Source of the DNA: Cymodocea nodosa
Taxonomy: Eukaryota > Streptophyta > Magnoliopsida > Alismatales > Cymodoceaceae
Length of the DNA: 64,000 nt
Reading direction: 5' to 3'
Assembly: GCA_036874045.1 (NCBI GenBank)
Contig: JAZBRI010000011.1
Span: forward strand, 14,712,001 to 14,776,000
Below the pieces are notes generated by a model. It had not been told where the DNA came from and ran no database searches. It saw nothing but the letters and a program-made list of their open reading frames with translations. Positions 25,901 to 36,982 of the stretch are shown one piece after another. How positions within the stretch are numbered: the stretch's first letter is position 1; each line of letters starts with the position of its first letter. The position numbers and the translations under genes are program-made.

Positions 25901-28900
25901 AGAAACACACAAACTCACCTCAAAAATCTCTCACGCAAAATCAACCCTGTCTAACTTTTTGGTTCATGTTGGTCATCAACTCTTTCCATCTTCTTCATTG
26001 TCATCACCCTCCTAAAACCCTTACTGATGGTGACATTGGGAGGAAAGGGGATGAGGCCTTGACAACAACGAGGCAATGAGGTTAAACATACAAAGCAAAA
26101 GATGAATAGTGAAAACAATAAGAAGTGGTGGAGGCATTGGGGTGGGTGGATAAGGGTTGGCAACAGCACAAGAAAGCCCCTTGTTGGTTGGTGATGGTGA
26201 TGGGAGACCTAGAAAGGACAAAGATTCTTGGAGTTGATGGCAATGACTGGCATTTTAGAACCATAGCCTATCAATGGATGATGTCAGAGGATATGACTAG
26301 TCTTCTCGCCTAAGTCCCAAGGGAACTAATGACCCTTGACATGGAGTGAGCCAGCAAGGCCTTGTGACACAAATACACTATAGTTTACCTTGCTTCAGAA
26401 TGGTAGGTCTAACATCACAAAGAACAACTCCGACAACAATGAGGTTGGAGATGGAGGAGAAGAATAACAAACATGAGAAGGGTGATTTAGGATCCATCAT
26501 TACCACCGCAACAAAAGGTGATGACAACTAAGGTTTCCCTTATTTCCTTTTTTCTCAAAAACATTAGCTCTAATATCATTTAGGAATATGAGTCATCTAA
26601 TTTAAAGCCAATTACTTACAAGTGAAGAGATCCATTCATATAAGGATGCAGGTCCTATTCCTACTTGCAATATAAGACTATTCAAACAAAGAAAATACAC
26701 ATTAATTCTAGAAAGCTTGATCGGGAAACCAAAATTTTTTGATGCTTTGTTAACCATTACACTACAAAAAATGATGAAGCAAAATATGCATTAATAATTG
26801 TATCTCAAATACTCAACCCTTCTCCCATTATAGATCCATTTGGGAAACCATAGATCTCACTCACAACTAGCATATGCAAATAAGTCTTTATAAAAAACAC
26901 TATGATCATCAGAAAAATGTTTTGTAAAACATTAAAGAATCTAAGTACACTAAAAAAAGCTTATTTTAAGGAGGAAACACCTTTTCCACAAGGGTTGATT
27001 CAGGAGGAAGATTTTGTGCAATCACACGCATCAGAATGTCCCTTGATCTGATCAAGATATAATAAAAAGGAGTCAGACCACAGATACAAGAGATGCAAAT
27101 TTGTATTTTGTTAGAGCATTTTCCATCTCAATAAAAAGACTTATACTGCTAATCAGAAACATACGTCAAAATCCCTTGGGGTTTGTTCTCAACTGCTACA
27201 ACTACAGAACTTAGACGAAGTTCTAGCATTTTCTTTGTTGCAACTAATATAGAGTCCGTTGGTGAGACCGTAGCAACTCTGGAGAATATGGATCATCAGC
27301 ACATCTGTACAGTCTCAGAACTTTAAAGCAATTTTAGCATGATGTAATACAAAGAATATTACCTACTTTGGATTCTCTGGGACAATAGTGGACAAGGATG
27401 GCTTAAAAATACGCTCACGAAGAGTTTCAATGAAGGTATTGGTACCTGAATAAACATAAAAGAAATAAAGCTATCAAAATCTGACCTTGGTATGCATCTA
27501 CCACAAAAGTTCTTCATCTAGCATCTAATACAGACCATGAAAGCGACCAACTTGTCATGCAAAATCTCCAAGGGATGACTTTTACTTGATACTACACAAT
27601 ATAATATTTGGAAATACACACACACCAGATACAGATGTGCCCCATTGCTTCTCTACACCTTCAACAGCTGCTGCAATGGCTTTACCTTTCTCAGCAGCCC
27701 TTTCCATCCGTGCAATAGCATCATACAGACATTTTGCTATGTCTAATATTGCAATAACCTCGCCGTTCTCCACAACAGGTAAATGTCTAAACTTCCCTGT
27801 TAACAGAATAAGGTAAACCGTTGGTAAAAAGGAAGATCAAAGATAAGGTGTAAGTTACAAGATAGAAAACCCCACAGAATTCTTGAACCTTGGACCATCT
27901 TTTGCAATGCTTCCACAGCCAATGTGTCTGAAAGAACAAAAATAGGATTTCTTGTCATCACTTTAGAAACAGGAGTTTCCTCTAGCGGCAATTCACGGGC
28001 AGTGACCCTCATTGCTATATCCTTCAAATGAGAGGGAAAGCAAAATTCATCAGATGCAAAAAACAAACAAATCAATGTCTAGATTTTTTTTTGCAATAAG
28101 GACGTTCTCCAACCTTAGCCGTTAAGATCCCACAAAGCAAAGCGTTCGAGTCTGTTAGCAGCACTGCATCAACCCGTCGAGCGGCCATTCTACGGCATGC
28201 ATCATTTAACATTGTATTATCAGGTATTGTTAATGCCTTTGATAAGCGCAATCGCTTTACCGTCCTTTCGGCAGGTGGAAGCCTGTTTCCAACGTAGAGA
28301 AAGCATGTGGGTGGCCATTGTGCAGTTAATTAAAACCAAAACGTCCCAGTTTAAATGGCAGGTAAAGTAACCATGTGCAAGTGACAAAATGAAGGACGAC
28401 CGGACGAGTAGGCATGGAGTAAAAGACTAAGCAAAACTGCAACACCAATTGAAATAATAAAGTAGCACAGAAATACACCACATGACTCCGAGGACGAAAA
28501 TCGAAATTTTGTTGCTCAAGATTTTCTTGAAAAAACACAGTGATGATGGAACAAACCAACAGCTTCACCAAAACAGGAAGTCACTTCCCAGTGCAAGGAA
28601 GAGACTATATTACATCAATGAGCGAATCCAGTTGTGGAGGAGGGTGTATAGATGGGCCTTGATTGAACCGAAATTCCATTAGTATGTATCCGTTTCCTTG
28701 AAGAAATCCTCAAAACAAAACATGACTAATACAATAGTTCTTCCCTTTTTGTTTCTTCTCCCATTTCTCTTCTGCTCCAATAACGCGCATCAAAAAATCG
28801 AAATCAAAGCGAAATCCTTACACGGAGCGAGAAGACACGGACGACATGGACCTCCGCATCGAAGCGTTGTTACTCCCAGGGTCGGCTTCCTTCCTCCTCC

Positions 28901-28958
28901 CCGCCATGGACGCGCTGGTGGACATCATCCTCCTCCTGGACGAGGTCGACCCTTCCAT
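16998..28958 (-). CDS. CBSCBSPB: CBS-CBS-PB1 domain protein with C-terminal membrane anchor (fourteen coding exons)
   Basis: Four CBS motifs (usually adenosine-nucleotide sensing in this fold) plus a PB1 interaction domain; exact role in plants unsettled. Coding exons on -, from the start: 28958-28822, 28282-28114, 28021-27889, 27796-27626, 27445-27367, 27278-27165, 27047-26981, 25174-25069, 24937-24879, 21671-21559, 21437-21307, 21219-21134, 21049-20960, 17177-16998. Every junction is GT/AG, phases agree, total 544 residues, close to Arabidopsis relatives (about 550). Landmarks: Ser/Arg-rich N-terminus; VKRLRLSKALTIP; DACRRMAARRVDAVLLTD; SKVMTRNPIFV; MVQGKFRHLPVVENGEVIA; MQNFWDSALTL about 361; PB1 about 409-498; membrane segment about 519-538 and basic tail LKKSGS. 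Start chosen as MEGSTSSRRR; in-frame ATGs exist upstream. Long introns (1.8, 3.2 and 3.8 kb) carry repeats. The fourth CBS motif begins EKAMTSNP where relatives have EKVMTPNP. Confidence 0.92.
19135..19480. repeat. 170-bp tandem duplication in intron 13 of the CBS-PB1 gene
   Basis: Two head-to-tail copies start at CAATATGATTRGATTA (19135 and 19305), so the period is 170 bp. They share GACCTAAGAGGTAC, CACTTGCAAGCTTTTAGTGG and ACAACATTGCCACAACG. Divergence is modest, so the duplication is fairly recent compared with other repeats here. No coding content. Confidence 0.85.
22382..22552 (+). mobile_element. Au-like SINE in a CBS-PB1 intron
   Basis: The stretch has the layout of a plant tRNA-derived SINE of the Au type. 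A box-A-like TGGTAAGGTTGCT lies near 22396. A box B, AGTTCAAATC (GTTCAANNC form), lies at 22431-22440. Next comes AGGAAATAGTTTCTCC. The 3' part has CCTTACGTTGGTGGGAACCT, then TTTGCC and a T run. It sits inside intron 9 of the minus-strand gene in opposite orientation. The target-site duplication was not resolved, so the ends are approximate. The 141-codon frame starting at 22478 overlaps it and is a by-product. Confidence 0.6.
25285..25435 (+). repeat. Dispersed repeat copy (TTGATTATGAGTAAAGA)
   Basis: Shares AACTAATTGATTATGAGTA with the copies near 12700 and 12896 and extends to a CACTTGTGATCTTTCTACAGG tail. A more diverged relative lies at about 26582-26695 (AATTACTTACAAGTGAAGAGATCC). Both are intronic in the CBS-PB1 gene. 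Confidence 0.5.
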
Positions 28959-29646
28959 CCCCACCTTCAGCAGATCTCCCTCTCCCTCTCCCTCTCCCTC
29001 TACGTGTGGAGTTGAATGAATAGAATCTGGGGAGTTGCCGGCAACGCGAATCGAGGCAGAGCGGTTGAGAGGCGGAGGATTCTTCTTCGGCAGCCGTCGC
29101 CCTGTCAACCTTATTCCTTATTTTATTCTCTCTGTGGCCTTGGGTTTGCGTTGCGGTGCCTCCTGCTCTCCCGGTTGGATGGAAATGGCAGGCCAATCTC
29201 CACCGCTCTCTCCCACGTCCCCCACTCGTGTCAGCGTCGTTTTTTCAAATTCTCCCCTTCCAATAATCAATTTTCTCGTCAAACTCTCTTTTTATCCTAT
29301 CACATAAATATTTTAATAATAATAATAATAATAATGTGGTCTGGTGTGACCGATCCCATTCTCGTGGTTTTGAGTTGGACTCGTGAGCGAGGTGGTTACG
29401 TGGCATGCGTCGCCTTTCGTCTCATGTCCGCGGCGTCTGTGATACGGCAAAAACAAAAACAAAAACAAAAGCAAAAGGGGTGAGACCACGCCGGAAACCA
29501 CCGCGCACAACAACTCCACTTCCCATCGTCACTCCCACCCATCCCATCATCTGCTCCACCATCTCCATCCACGTCAGTTCCACGGCGCATGCCCTTGTAT
29601 ATTACTTCAATCCACCACCCTCTGCTCCAATCTAACGAGAGAGCTG
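28959..29646. promoter_or_regulatory. Shared divergent upstream region of the CBS-PB1 and first DUF3339 genes
   Basis: The two coding starts face away from each other across 688 bp. On the CBS-PB1 side a (CCCTCT)n tract (28977-29001 on +) lies within about 45 bp of its ATG and would be in its leader. A (TAA)n tract (29314-29335) and an (AAAAAC)n tract (29449-29478) lie in the middle. No clear TATA box was found, so this may be a bidirectional promoter; that is inference from geometry. Confidence 0.45.
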
Positions 29647-29862
29647 ATGGCTGCAGACTGGGCGCCGATGGTGGTAGGGGTGGTCCTCTTCATTCTGCTC
29701 TCACCAGGGCTGCTGTTCCAGGCGCCGGGGAAGGGCAAGCTCGTGGAGTTGGGGAGCATGCAGACCAGCGGCGAGGCCATCTTGGTCCACGCCGTCGTCT
29801 TCTTCGGCCTCATGTCCGTCTTCCTCGTCGTCCTCGACATCCACATGTACGTCAACTCCTGA
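29647..29862 (+). CDS. DUF3339 small membrane protein, copy 1
   Basis: A 71-residue single-exon frame starts MAADWAPMVVGVVLF and contains LLSPGLLFQAPG, then GSMQTSG, then a second hydrophobic stretch. That is the exact layout of the plant-only DUF3339 family (about 68-72 residues, two membrane segments at about 7-26 and 46-66). Function is unknown. The coding part is very GC-rich, unlike the flanks. It is the first of a tandem pair with the gene at 31587 (about 60% similar by eye). Residue 26 is Ala where most relatives and the second copy have Leu (FQLPG). Confidence 0.9.
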   Translation: MAADWAPMVVGVVLFILLSPGLLFQAPGKGKLVELGSMQTSGEAILVHAVVFFGLMSVFLVVLDIHMYVNS

Positions 29863-31586
29863 TCACATAATCATACCCGCCGCTTTCGGGTCGGGGTCGG
29901 GGTCGTTCCCGGCCGGCGGACTTTCCGATCGACCGGCATTTACGTTGCTTGTTGGATCGCAAATCTCTGAACACCCATCTCATCCAACAAATGAGAATTT
30001 GTGTTTGTTGGTGATTTGTGGGAATTCATGGTTTCCGTGGCAGCTACCAAGGTGTTTTTTGTATAAATAAAACTCCTGGTACTTATAATATGAAGTTCTA
30101 ATCAGTCATAGGAAATTAACATATATCAATCCAATCCATGTTTAGAGACTATTTTTAACATTTTCTTTTATTTTTATATTTACAAATATCTACACAAACT
30201 CTAATATTATATATATTTTAACTCAAATTTTATTTTTATAAAAAATAAAATAAGAATATATTAATTTAAAAGAAAGTGCATGAAGACACTAAAAAATGGA
30301 CATCTGCTGCGACGTCATTCCATGATGAGAATTGAATATACGTACCTACCTGTACACAAAACACACCTTCCGGTCATTTCGCACATATCACTCGGATCGA
30401 TGTGATGATATGCTCCTGAATTATATAATGGAATAAATTTGTTAAAAAAAGAAGAAGATTCCGTGCTCCCATGAGACCTCAAAGAATCCATCCCCTTTTA
30501 AATAAATAAAAACAGTTACTGACCTTTTTCTCACAACTTGTAGAACAATTATTTCCAGGCGTCACCGTCAAATCAAAAAGAATCGAATGGGAAAAAAAAG
30601 AAAAGGTTGAATAACGTCGGGAAATTGACGAACGAACACCAGCCTTCATCCAATCGATCGTCCTTCCGAAGCGAAGCGCCTTGTCATTTTTCCTATAAAT
30701 GATTGAATAATAATATATTACATGATTTTAAAATCTCTTTCGTCGTTGGTAGAAAGTGTAGTTCCAGCCGTTAGTTGGCATCGTTAGGTATAAATTACAA
30801 GCATCATCGTCGCTATCCAGAGGCGTCAGTTGACGTTATTTTTAAAAAAAATAGTTTGTAAAAAATAATTATTGTTTGTAAGCTTTTGTTATTTTTTTAA
30901 TAAATATTACAAAAATAAATGTATTATACTGAAAATGTAGGATTATATTTTCATAACTTTTTATAAACTAGCTCTCATCGATTTTTTTTTAAAGTATTGA
31001 ATTTAAATTGAAATGTAGAATATGTATTACCATAAAAGTTGAAATAAATGGTACAATTGGAAATACGCTTAGAAAACTTTTCTGAAAATTGAATTGTAAA
31101 TTTTAGAAGGCCATCGATAATTTGGTGTACCAAACCAAAATCAAGCGTAACTTATCCAAATGCCCTTGCAAACCAAAATTTAGCATACGTTTCCAAAGAA
31201 AGGAAAATTACAAGTTTTTATGAACAAAGTTTCGGTAAAAAAAAAAAAGTTCCCTGAAAATCCTTCGGTAGAACAGCAGCTGTAAATGCAGTCGAGGTGC
31301 GTTAAAAAGTCTCGTGTTTTGAAACTGGTAAGAAGATACCAACACTAGAATCAAACACTTTTAGAAAATAAAGATAAAAAAATCGCATATTAATGGGCAC
31401 AAAGAGCATCTAATTCGATTATACTGTTGGGCCTATTGATTTCTGAGCCTCCTTCGGTTCCCATGCGGAGCCCAATGGCCACAGACTGTTTATTCCGCGT
31501 CGGCTCCAGCCCATTCTTTTCGTTTCCATCTGATTTGCATCTCTGTGGAGGAGCCCGAAACTTGAGGGAAGGTAAACTTGGGAAAG
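29863..31586. other. Intergenic DNA between the DUF3339 copies
   Basis: AT-rich spacer with GC-richer 3' flank near 29880-29950. Sequences around 31430-31586 just before the second copy are GC-richer and probably its promoter/leader. No gene or RNA seen. Confidence 0.55.
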
Positions 31587-31796
31587 ATGGCGGACTGGGC
31601 GCCGGTGGTGGTCGGGGTGGTGTTGTTCGTACTGCTGTCCCCAGGGCTTCTGTTCCAGCTGCCGGGGAACAGCCGGCACGTGGAGTTCGGGAGCATGCAG
31701 ACCAACGGCAAGTCTATCGCCGCCCATGGCGTCATCTTCTTCGCCGTCTTCACCATCCTCATCGTAGCTCTCGACCTCCACATCTATACCGGGTAA
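31587..31796 (+). CDS. DUF3339 small membrane protein, copy 2
   Basis: A 69-residue frame, MADWAPVVVGVVLFVLLSPG, then FQLPG, then FGSMQTNGKSIAAHGVIFF and an ending DLHIYTG. It matches the DUF3339 consensus more closely than copy 1. The ATG at 31587 is preferred over one three codons upstream because relatives start MADWAP. Two membrane segments are predicted. Plants often carry this family in several copies; here two sit 1.7 kb apart on the same strand, pointing to local duplication. The stop follows the family's usual end directly. Confidence 0.92.
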   Translation: MADWAPVVVGVVLFVLLSPGLLFQLPGNSRHVEFGSMQTNGKSIAAHGVIFFAVFTILIVALDLHIYTG

Positions 31797-33752
31797 ATGG
31801 TCACCATCCACTCTTCTCCGTTGCCGAGGCTTTCCCTGGTGGGTCGACGATACGTACTTGCAAATCTTACCACTGGAAGAAAGGACAAGGTATGAAGTAG
31901 AAGCTTTGGCTACTAAAGATGGCGGTGCTAGTAATACGTGTAGGGTTCATTCGTCGATTCGGTAGAGTTCATTCTTTTGAAATTTCCCTCAACTGGTGGT
32001 CTCTCAACGATCAAAGAACTTTCTTTTGTTGAATCTGTTATTCTCCGTCCTTAGAAACATCAGATATTGCGGTAGTAAGAGATGAACTAAAACTAGGGCA
32101 TAATGTTTTCATCTGACCGTACAAGAATTTTTTTAGGGCTAATGAACAGAAAGAAAACTGTCATCCCTACCAAAAATAATAATAATAAGACCTGTCGTCG
32201 CTACATAATCTCCATTCTCTACAAGGAGGTCTTGTATATGTTGTTCAGAATGTACAATGTCAGATCAGATTCTCCATTTTAGATCCACAGGTAAGGAAAA
32301 ACATAAAACGGAAGAAAAGCACAATGGAGCCGGTGGGCAACAACAATTTCCCGGGTTTGACAGCTTAATTCAATTGCAGCTGGTATTATAGATCCAACAG
32401 CGTGCAAAGCAAGATCTCCGTCCACGAAACTTTTGCCGTAGATGTCCACATCAACCGCAGCAAACCTCCCCTTTTCACATCTAGGTAAGTTTCGAAAGAT
32501 ATTGACCTGAAGATGAACGTAATGTAGCCAGCATTAGTATCTCATGTTAGCAACATTGATATGACTCCTAAGAAAATGATCTCTCTCTTTCTGTAACTAA
32601 AATAGGGTACATTTGAGGTATGTACAAGGAAAAAACCACATCTGTTCTTGAGCACACGTTTGGATGAAAAAGACAGAAACCCTCGGACATCAATACCAAA
32701 TAATGGAAAAGCAGAAAAGAATTACAGGAGATCTCGAGAACTTAAAAATGAATTCTGTGAATAAAAGCATTGTACACTTTATGAAAGCCATTAAAAGTTG
32801 CAAGTGGATATACAAAGGAAAAGCATTCCCTTCATAAAGCCTAACGATCATGTCTATCGATCTTTGTGAGGAATATTATGACAATGTATAATTTCAAAGC
32901 TCAGATAAAAATACAAAATGAACTCGGAGATTACTACACCATTTCCATGTGAAACCCCGATTTACGAAAGAGGATATATACTTGAAATTAAGCGAGATAG
33001 CTAATGGCCAATTCTACCCAAGTCGACCCAAAGCCTGTGGCACAAATATTGGCAATAATCTGTAGGTTATGTGCCGAGATGCAGTTGAGAAACAAGAAAT
33101 CTCAATAGACAAATGGCAATATAGGAGTTACCGCTAGATAAACGAACTATCCTGAAGTGCACACAACAAATATGCAAGAAAATTCTGCCTGAGATCAAGG
33201 AGAGATTCAACGAAGACTAAAGTTTTATGAATTCAATCAAAAACCAAACTGCTCCTTGCTCTATCAGCGAAACATAAAGAAGGACTTTTGACAAATTAGG
33301 ATAATAAATTAACTTCGACCAAGCAGGCCAGGTTGTACAATTATGAAAAAGGAGCAGAGGTGAAGGGGTCGGTCATACGGGCGGTGTTGTATCACCCCAT
33401 AAGTTTTTTCTAATTCCCTAACTATTGAAAAAGAAAAAGCAATCGAGGTTCGGATCCTAGCATCAACATTAACGATATTTGGAATCTAACAACTTTAGCT
33501 GCCTGCTAACCATAATCTTTAGATAAAACACCTCTAATTATCTGAGTTGGCTAGGATCATGTAGATTCATCTTTTTCACAAGAGTTCAAATCATAGTGAT
33601 TTACACTACAATAGGATCTTCACTCATTATCCAATTATTTAGGAGATATCTCTCCTCGTTCGTAGCATGATGGAATTGCATCTGATTGAAATGCTATCCT
33701 CTTAAATGGTGATACTTTGGGTGCTGAAGAGCCGGTGTTGCTCCTCTTGTGA
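31797..33752. other. Intergenic or UTR DNA with one odd minus-strand open stretch
   Basis: On -, from an acceptor-like CATCTTCAG at about 32515-32507 to a stop at 32281-32279, a 75-codon stretch stays open and has balanced composition (RCEKGRFAAVDVDIYGKSFV). It lacks its own ATG and I do not recognise it. The remainder is unremarkable. A candidate short last exon of the gene at 34270 lies near 33757. Confidence 0.3.
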
Positions 33753-33966
33753 TCAAGCTGTACAACACAGCAAATAATTGCCGTGATAAGGACGTCCCAT
33801 TGCTCGATTTCAAATGTGTTCACGCATTATCTCCTCGACAATTAAGAAGCACCGTCAAAAAACACGACAGAGATTGTTTCTATTGAATTTTCCTATGCCA
33901 ATCCAACTAAAATGGGGGAAAAAAACCTCAAAACGTCCCAGTACGAACAAAAAACACCGAACTTAC

Positions 33967-34270
33967 TAGGCATATCCTTGGGAGGCCGAGGCGACGCTGT
34001 GATCAGTACAGGATCAGAAGAACGGACAAGGATCGATCTTCCTAACCCGGAAAAGTTCATCACCATCCCGATGAAGTAGAGCACCATTAACATCCCAACC
34101 ACCCACGGCATGAGGAAGAATCCGATCATGAACGTCACCGACCCGCACAGCATCAGCGTCAGCGACACCCCCAGCAACAGCGCCGCGATTTCCGATGCAG
34201 AAGGTTTCTGCGGCTGACTCCTTGGCCAAGGTGACAGGTTCTCGAACTGAAGGTGATCCCTGGCCTCCAT
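33967..34270 (-). CDS. Two-helix membrane protein of unknown function, first coding exon
   Basis: The frame starts MEARDHLQFENLSPWPRSQP and has two hydrophobic segments (about 26-48 and 52-72; ALLLGVSLTLMLCGSVTFM and MPWVVGMLMVLYFIGMVM). It ends at PPKDMP followed by a perfect donor, A|GTAAGT, at 33967. The frame is open further upstream to an ATG at 34366, but the MEARDH start looks natural. The last exon is not certain: an acceptor at 33758 (TGTTGTACAG) would add one residue and a stop at 33755-33753, giving about 102 residues. I recall similar uncharacterised plant proteins with the GFxLMPWV core but cannot name a function. A promoter lies toward 34400-34550. Confidence 0.65.
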
Positions 34271-34559
34271 GACGGAGATGGAGAAGGGCGGGGATCGAAA
34301 AACGGAGAAGACGAGGGAGCAGAGTTCATTGATCGTCCGGAACTGCTGTTGGTCTTGGCACCTCATCCCTGAAACCGAGGAAGGGTGAAAGCCCTAACCC
34401 TGCAAGAAAAAATTGGAGAAGGATTGGGGATTCGCCGGAGGAAGGATGAGAATTAGGAATTGGGAAGCACCGGGTGGGGGTAGGGGAAGGAGGTAGTTGA
34501 GGGGATTATTATTTATAGTTTGTTATTATTTATCCGGAGGGTGGAAATTCCAGGGTGAT

Positions 34560-36909
34560 CAATGATTTAGGAGATATGACTTGTGCTCTTTTTTTAATAG
34601 AATTTATTTATGCTCCAACTCTAACCTGACTCATTTAATAGATTGATTGGTAATAACTACACAAATTTAACTCATTTATAGATGGATATAAATAATTATA
34701 TCTCTAGAGAAAAATTTAACTCATTTAAATCCCTACACAAATTATATACACACGTGAGAGGTGAGGGAAAATAATGGAGGTCAAAAATAAAAAGTTGTCA
34801 GGTTCACAATCTTATCCATTTCTAATGGTACGACAAGAAATGGATTTTCATTGTCGACGCTCTCGCCGAGAAGCACGTGCGCCATCGGTCGCCAAACGAT
34901 TAAACGAAGAAAGAGAGATTGAGAAAGCACGTGTTCTTCACGGGGACAGTGATTTTTAGTGAATTTCATGGACGACAAAGTAAACATTATGATTGTATTT
35001 TAAAACAGTTTTAATTTTAAGATCTAAAATTATAAATTATGATTCTTTACAAGGAAATTAATGTAATTTTTAAAAATTTTCTTGAAAGAGCTAGAACATT
35101 GTTTAAGAAATATTGAAGATAGAGCTTGATTTTAATTAATATTTTTAATAATATCTTTCAACAAAAAAAAATATTGGTTGAATTTTTTAAAATGAATCTA
35201 ATTTGGCCATGATTTAATTGGAATATTGAAAATAATTACGTGTCGTTGAAAATTATTGTATTTACACAAATGTCCTGCTTCAGTTTACACATACAAGTAG
35301 GTGTGTGTGTGACATATATCATTAAAAATTAATTTAAATTCATTTAGTTATTTAATCAGATATCAAGATATTAGATTTATTACTTTATTTGTAAATATAT
35401 TATTTATCGTTATAATTTTTACATTTTTATTCATAATTTATAAATAAAAATGATCGTATTGAGATTCAAATGTGTTAGTTCGTATATTAGAATAAAGTTT
35501 TTACGTTATAGCTTATCAAAGTCAAATAATTATGTTCAAATTCAACTTTTAGATTTGGATATTTCAAGTTTTCTAAGATTCAAATATTTTCAAATTTACA
35601 TTTTTGGATAATCACGCCGTTCGAGTTTAGATTTAGATTTAGGATTTTATAATTAGTATTGTAGTTGTTTATGTTAGCCGAAAGAGTAGTAACTTGAAGA
35701 GTTGTTTATTTTATAGAGTAATATTATGTGTTTTTCTAAAAATTTATTTTCCTTTTATTTTGACTTTTTATCGTATAATATGGTTGTATTTGGTGAGTTT
35801 TTTAATATTTATTGGAATATTTTGAAATAGCAAATGATTTTACATGATTAAATGATTTTTTAAAATAATATTTTCAATAAATATGCAGAAATTAATTTTA
35901 AATAATTTATTTACATAATCTTTAGATAGAATAAATAATGTTTTAAATTTCATAATAAAATATATTACGTTAAAACGTAATATGTTTACGTTAGAAATTA
36001 TTACGTTAAAATATAATACATTTCAATAATTTACGTAATATTTTAAATTACATAATATGTTGTTAAGATTATTATATTAAAACATAATAAATCAGTTACG
36101 TAATTTAACTTATACACAGTCTGAAAATAACACGCGAAGAATTTTTCAATAATCTTTCACACAAAAAAAAACTTTGAGAATAATTTTATTTTTTCACATT
36201 CTAAGATCAATTAAGAATTCATTGAACAACCTTAAAATTACTTCTCGAACTTTTACATTTTCCATTAGTACCGAAGTAATTCAAACCGACAAAGAATAGA
36301 TATGTATGTTGAACTTTTGATTGTTATTCATCTGAATGAAAAACATTCAAGTATTTAACAAACACATCTTACGTCGATTTCAACATAAGTTAGCTCTAGT
36401 TGTTAGCAATAAAATGAGTTGAAGTTTAAATCTAAATGCAACCTATGTGAGATGAAAAGGACAACTCAATTTTACGATTAATAACTTATTTTAAAAATTA
36501 AAAAATATTACATATTTAGTTAATCTATCGTATTGTTTACAATGTCTTAAATTTCCATAATAATTTGAAGTATAGTTTTTATTATATATTCCCTTAAAAA
36601 TCAGCGGTTAATTATAACAAAAAGTTGCGAATTTTTAAGACCTTTCGATCAAGGTTGATGTTTTTTCAATTTAGATAAGATTATATCAGGTATTTCTATC
36701 ATTTAGTAATAAAACCTATGTATTACTTATACCTTTTCATGTATTTATAAAAAATTGAAGTACCACTACATCTATTTCAAATGCCATCAGACTAACTTGG
36801 AAGACACCATCTATTTGAAATCAGAATCCACGGCCCAGGCCTTTTTCTGTAATAAAATATTGGTCCAGCCCATGTTTCTGAACATGAAAGGCAAAAAATT
36901 AAAAGGAGC
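34560..36909. other. AT-rich intergenic DNA
   Basis: Very AT-rich with frequent stops in all frames. ACGT/TTACGTTA-type words recur at 35960-36110 in a short imperfect repeat, consistent with decayed low-complexity DNA. No gene or RNA seen. Confidence 0.6.
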
Positions 36910-36982
36910 TTCCGTTGCCGGGACTCGAACCCGGGTCTTTCGGGTGAGAGCCGAATATCCTAACCAACTAGACTACAACGGA
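36910..36982 (-). tRNA. tRNA-Glu (CTC anticodon)
   Basis: The reverse strand folds as a complete 73-nt tRNA: acceptor TCCGTTG paired with CAACGGA plus discriminator A; D arm with AGTTGGTTAGGAT; anticodon stem TTCGG/CCGAA around loop CTCTCAC, anticodon CTC; T arm CCCGG GTTCGAGT CCGGG type with the box B GGTTCGAGTCC. No intron. A T run follows shortly downstream of the 3' end on the minus strand. The gene looks intact and nuclear in type. Confidence 0.96.

Noticed and set aside
29016-29483. 155-codon + frame upstream of the first DUF3339 gene
   Set aside because: It spans microsatellites (TAA and AAAAAC) translated as Ile and Lys/Gln runs and ends without similarity to anything; leader/promoter DNA.
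31427-31900. 157-codon + frame over the second DUF3339 gene
   Set aside because: Overlaps the DUF3339 coding sequence in another frame; the DUF3339 frame has clear family motifs, this one has none.
33350-33460. Possible second SINE with box-B-like GGTTCGGATCC
   Set aside because: A single box-B-like word without a convincing box A, 3' tail or target duplication.
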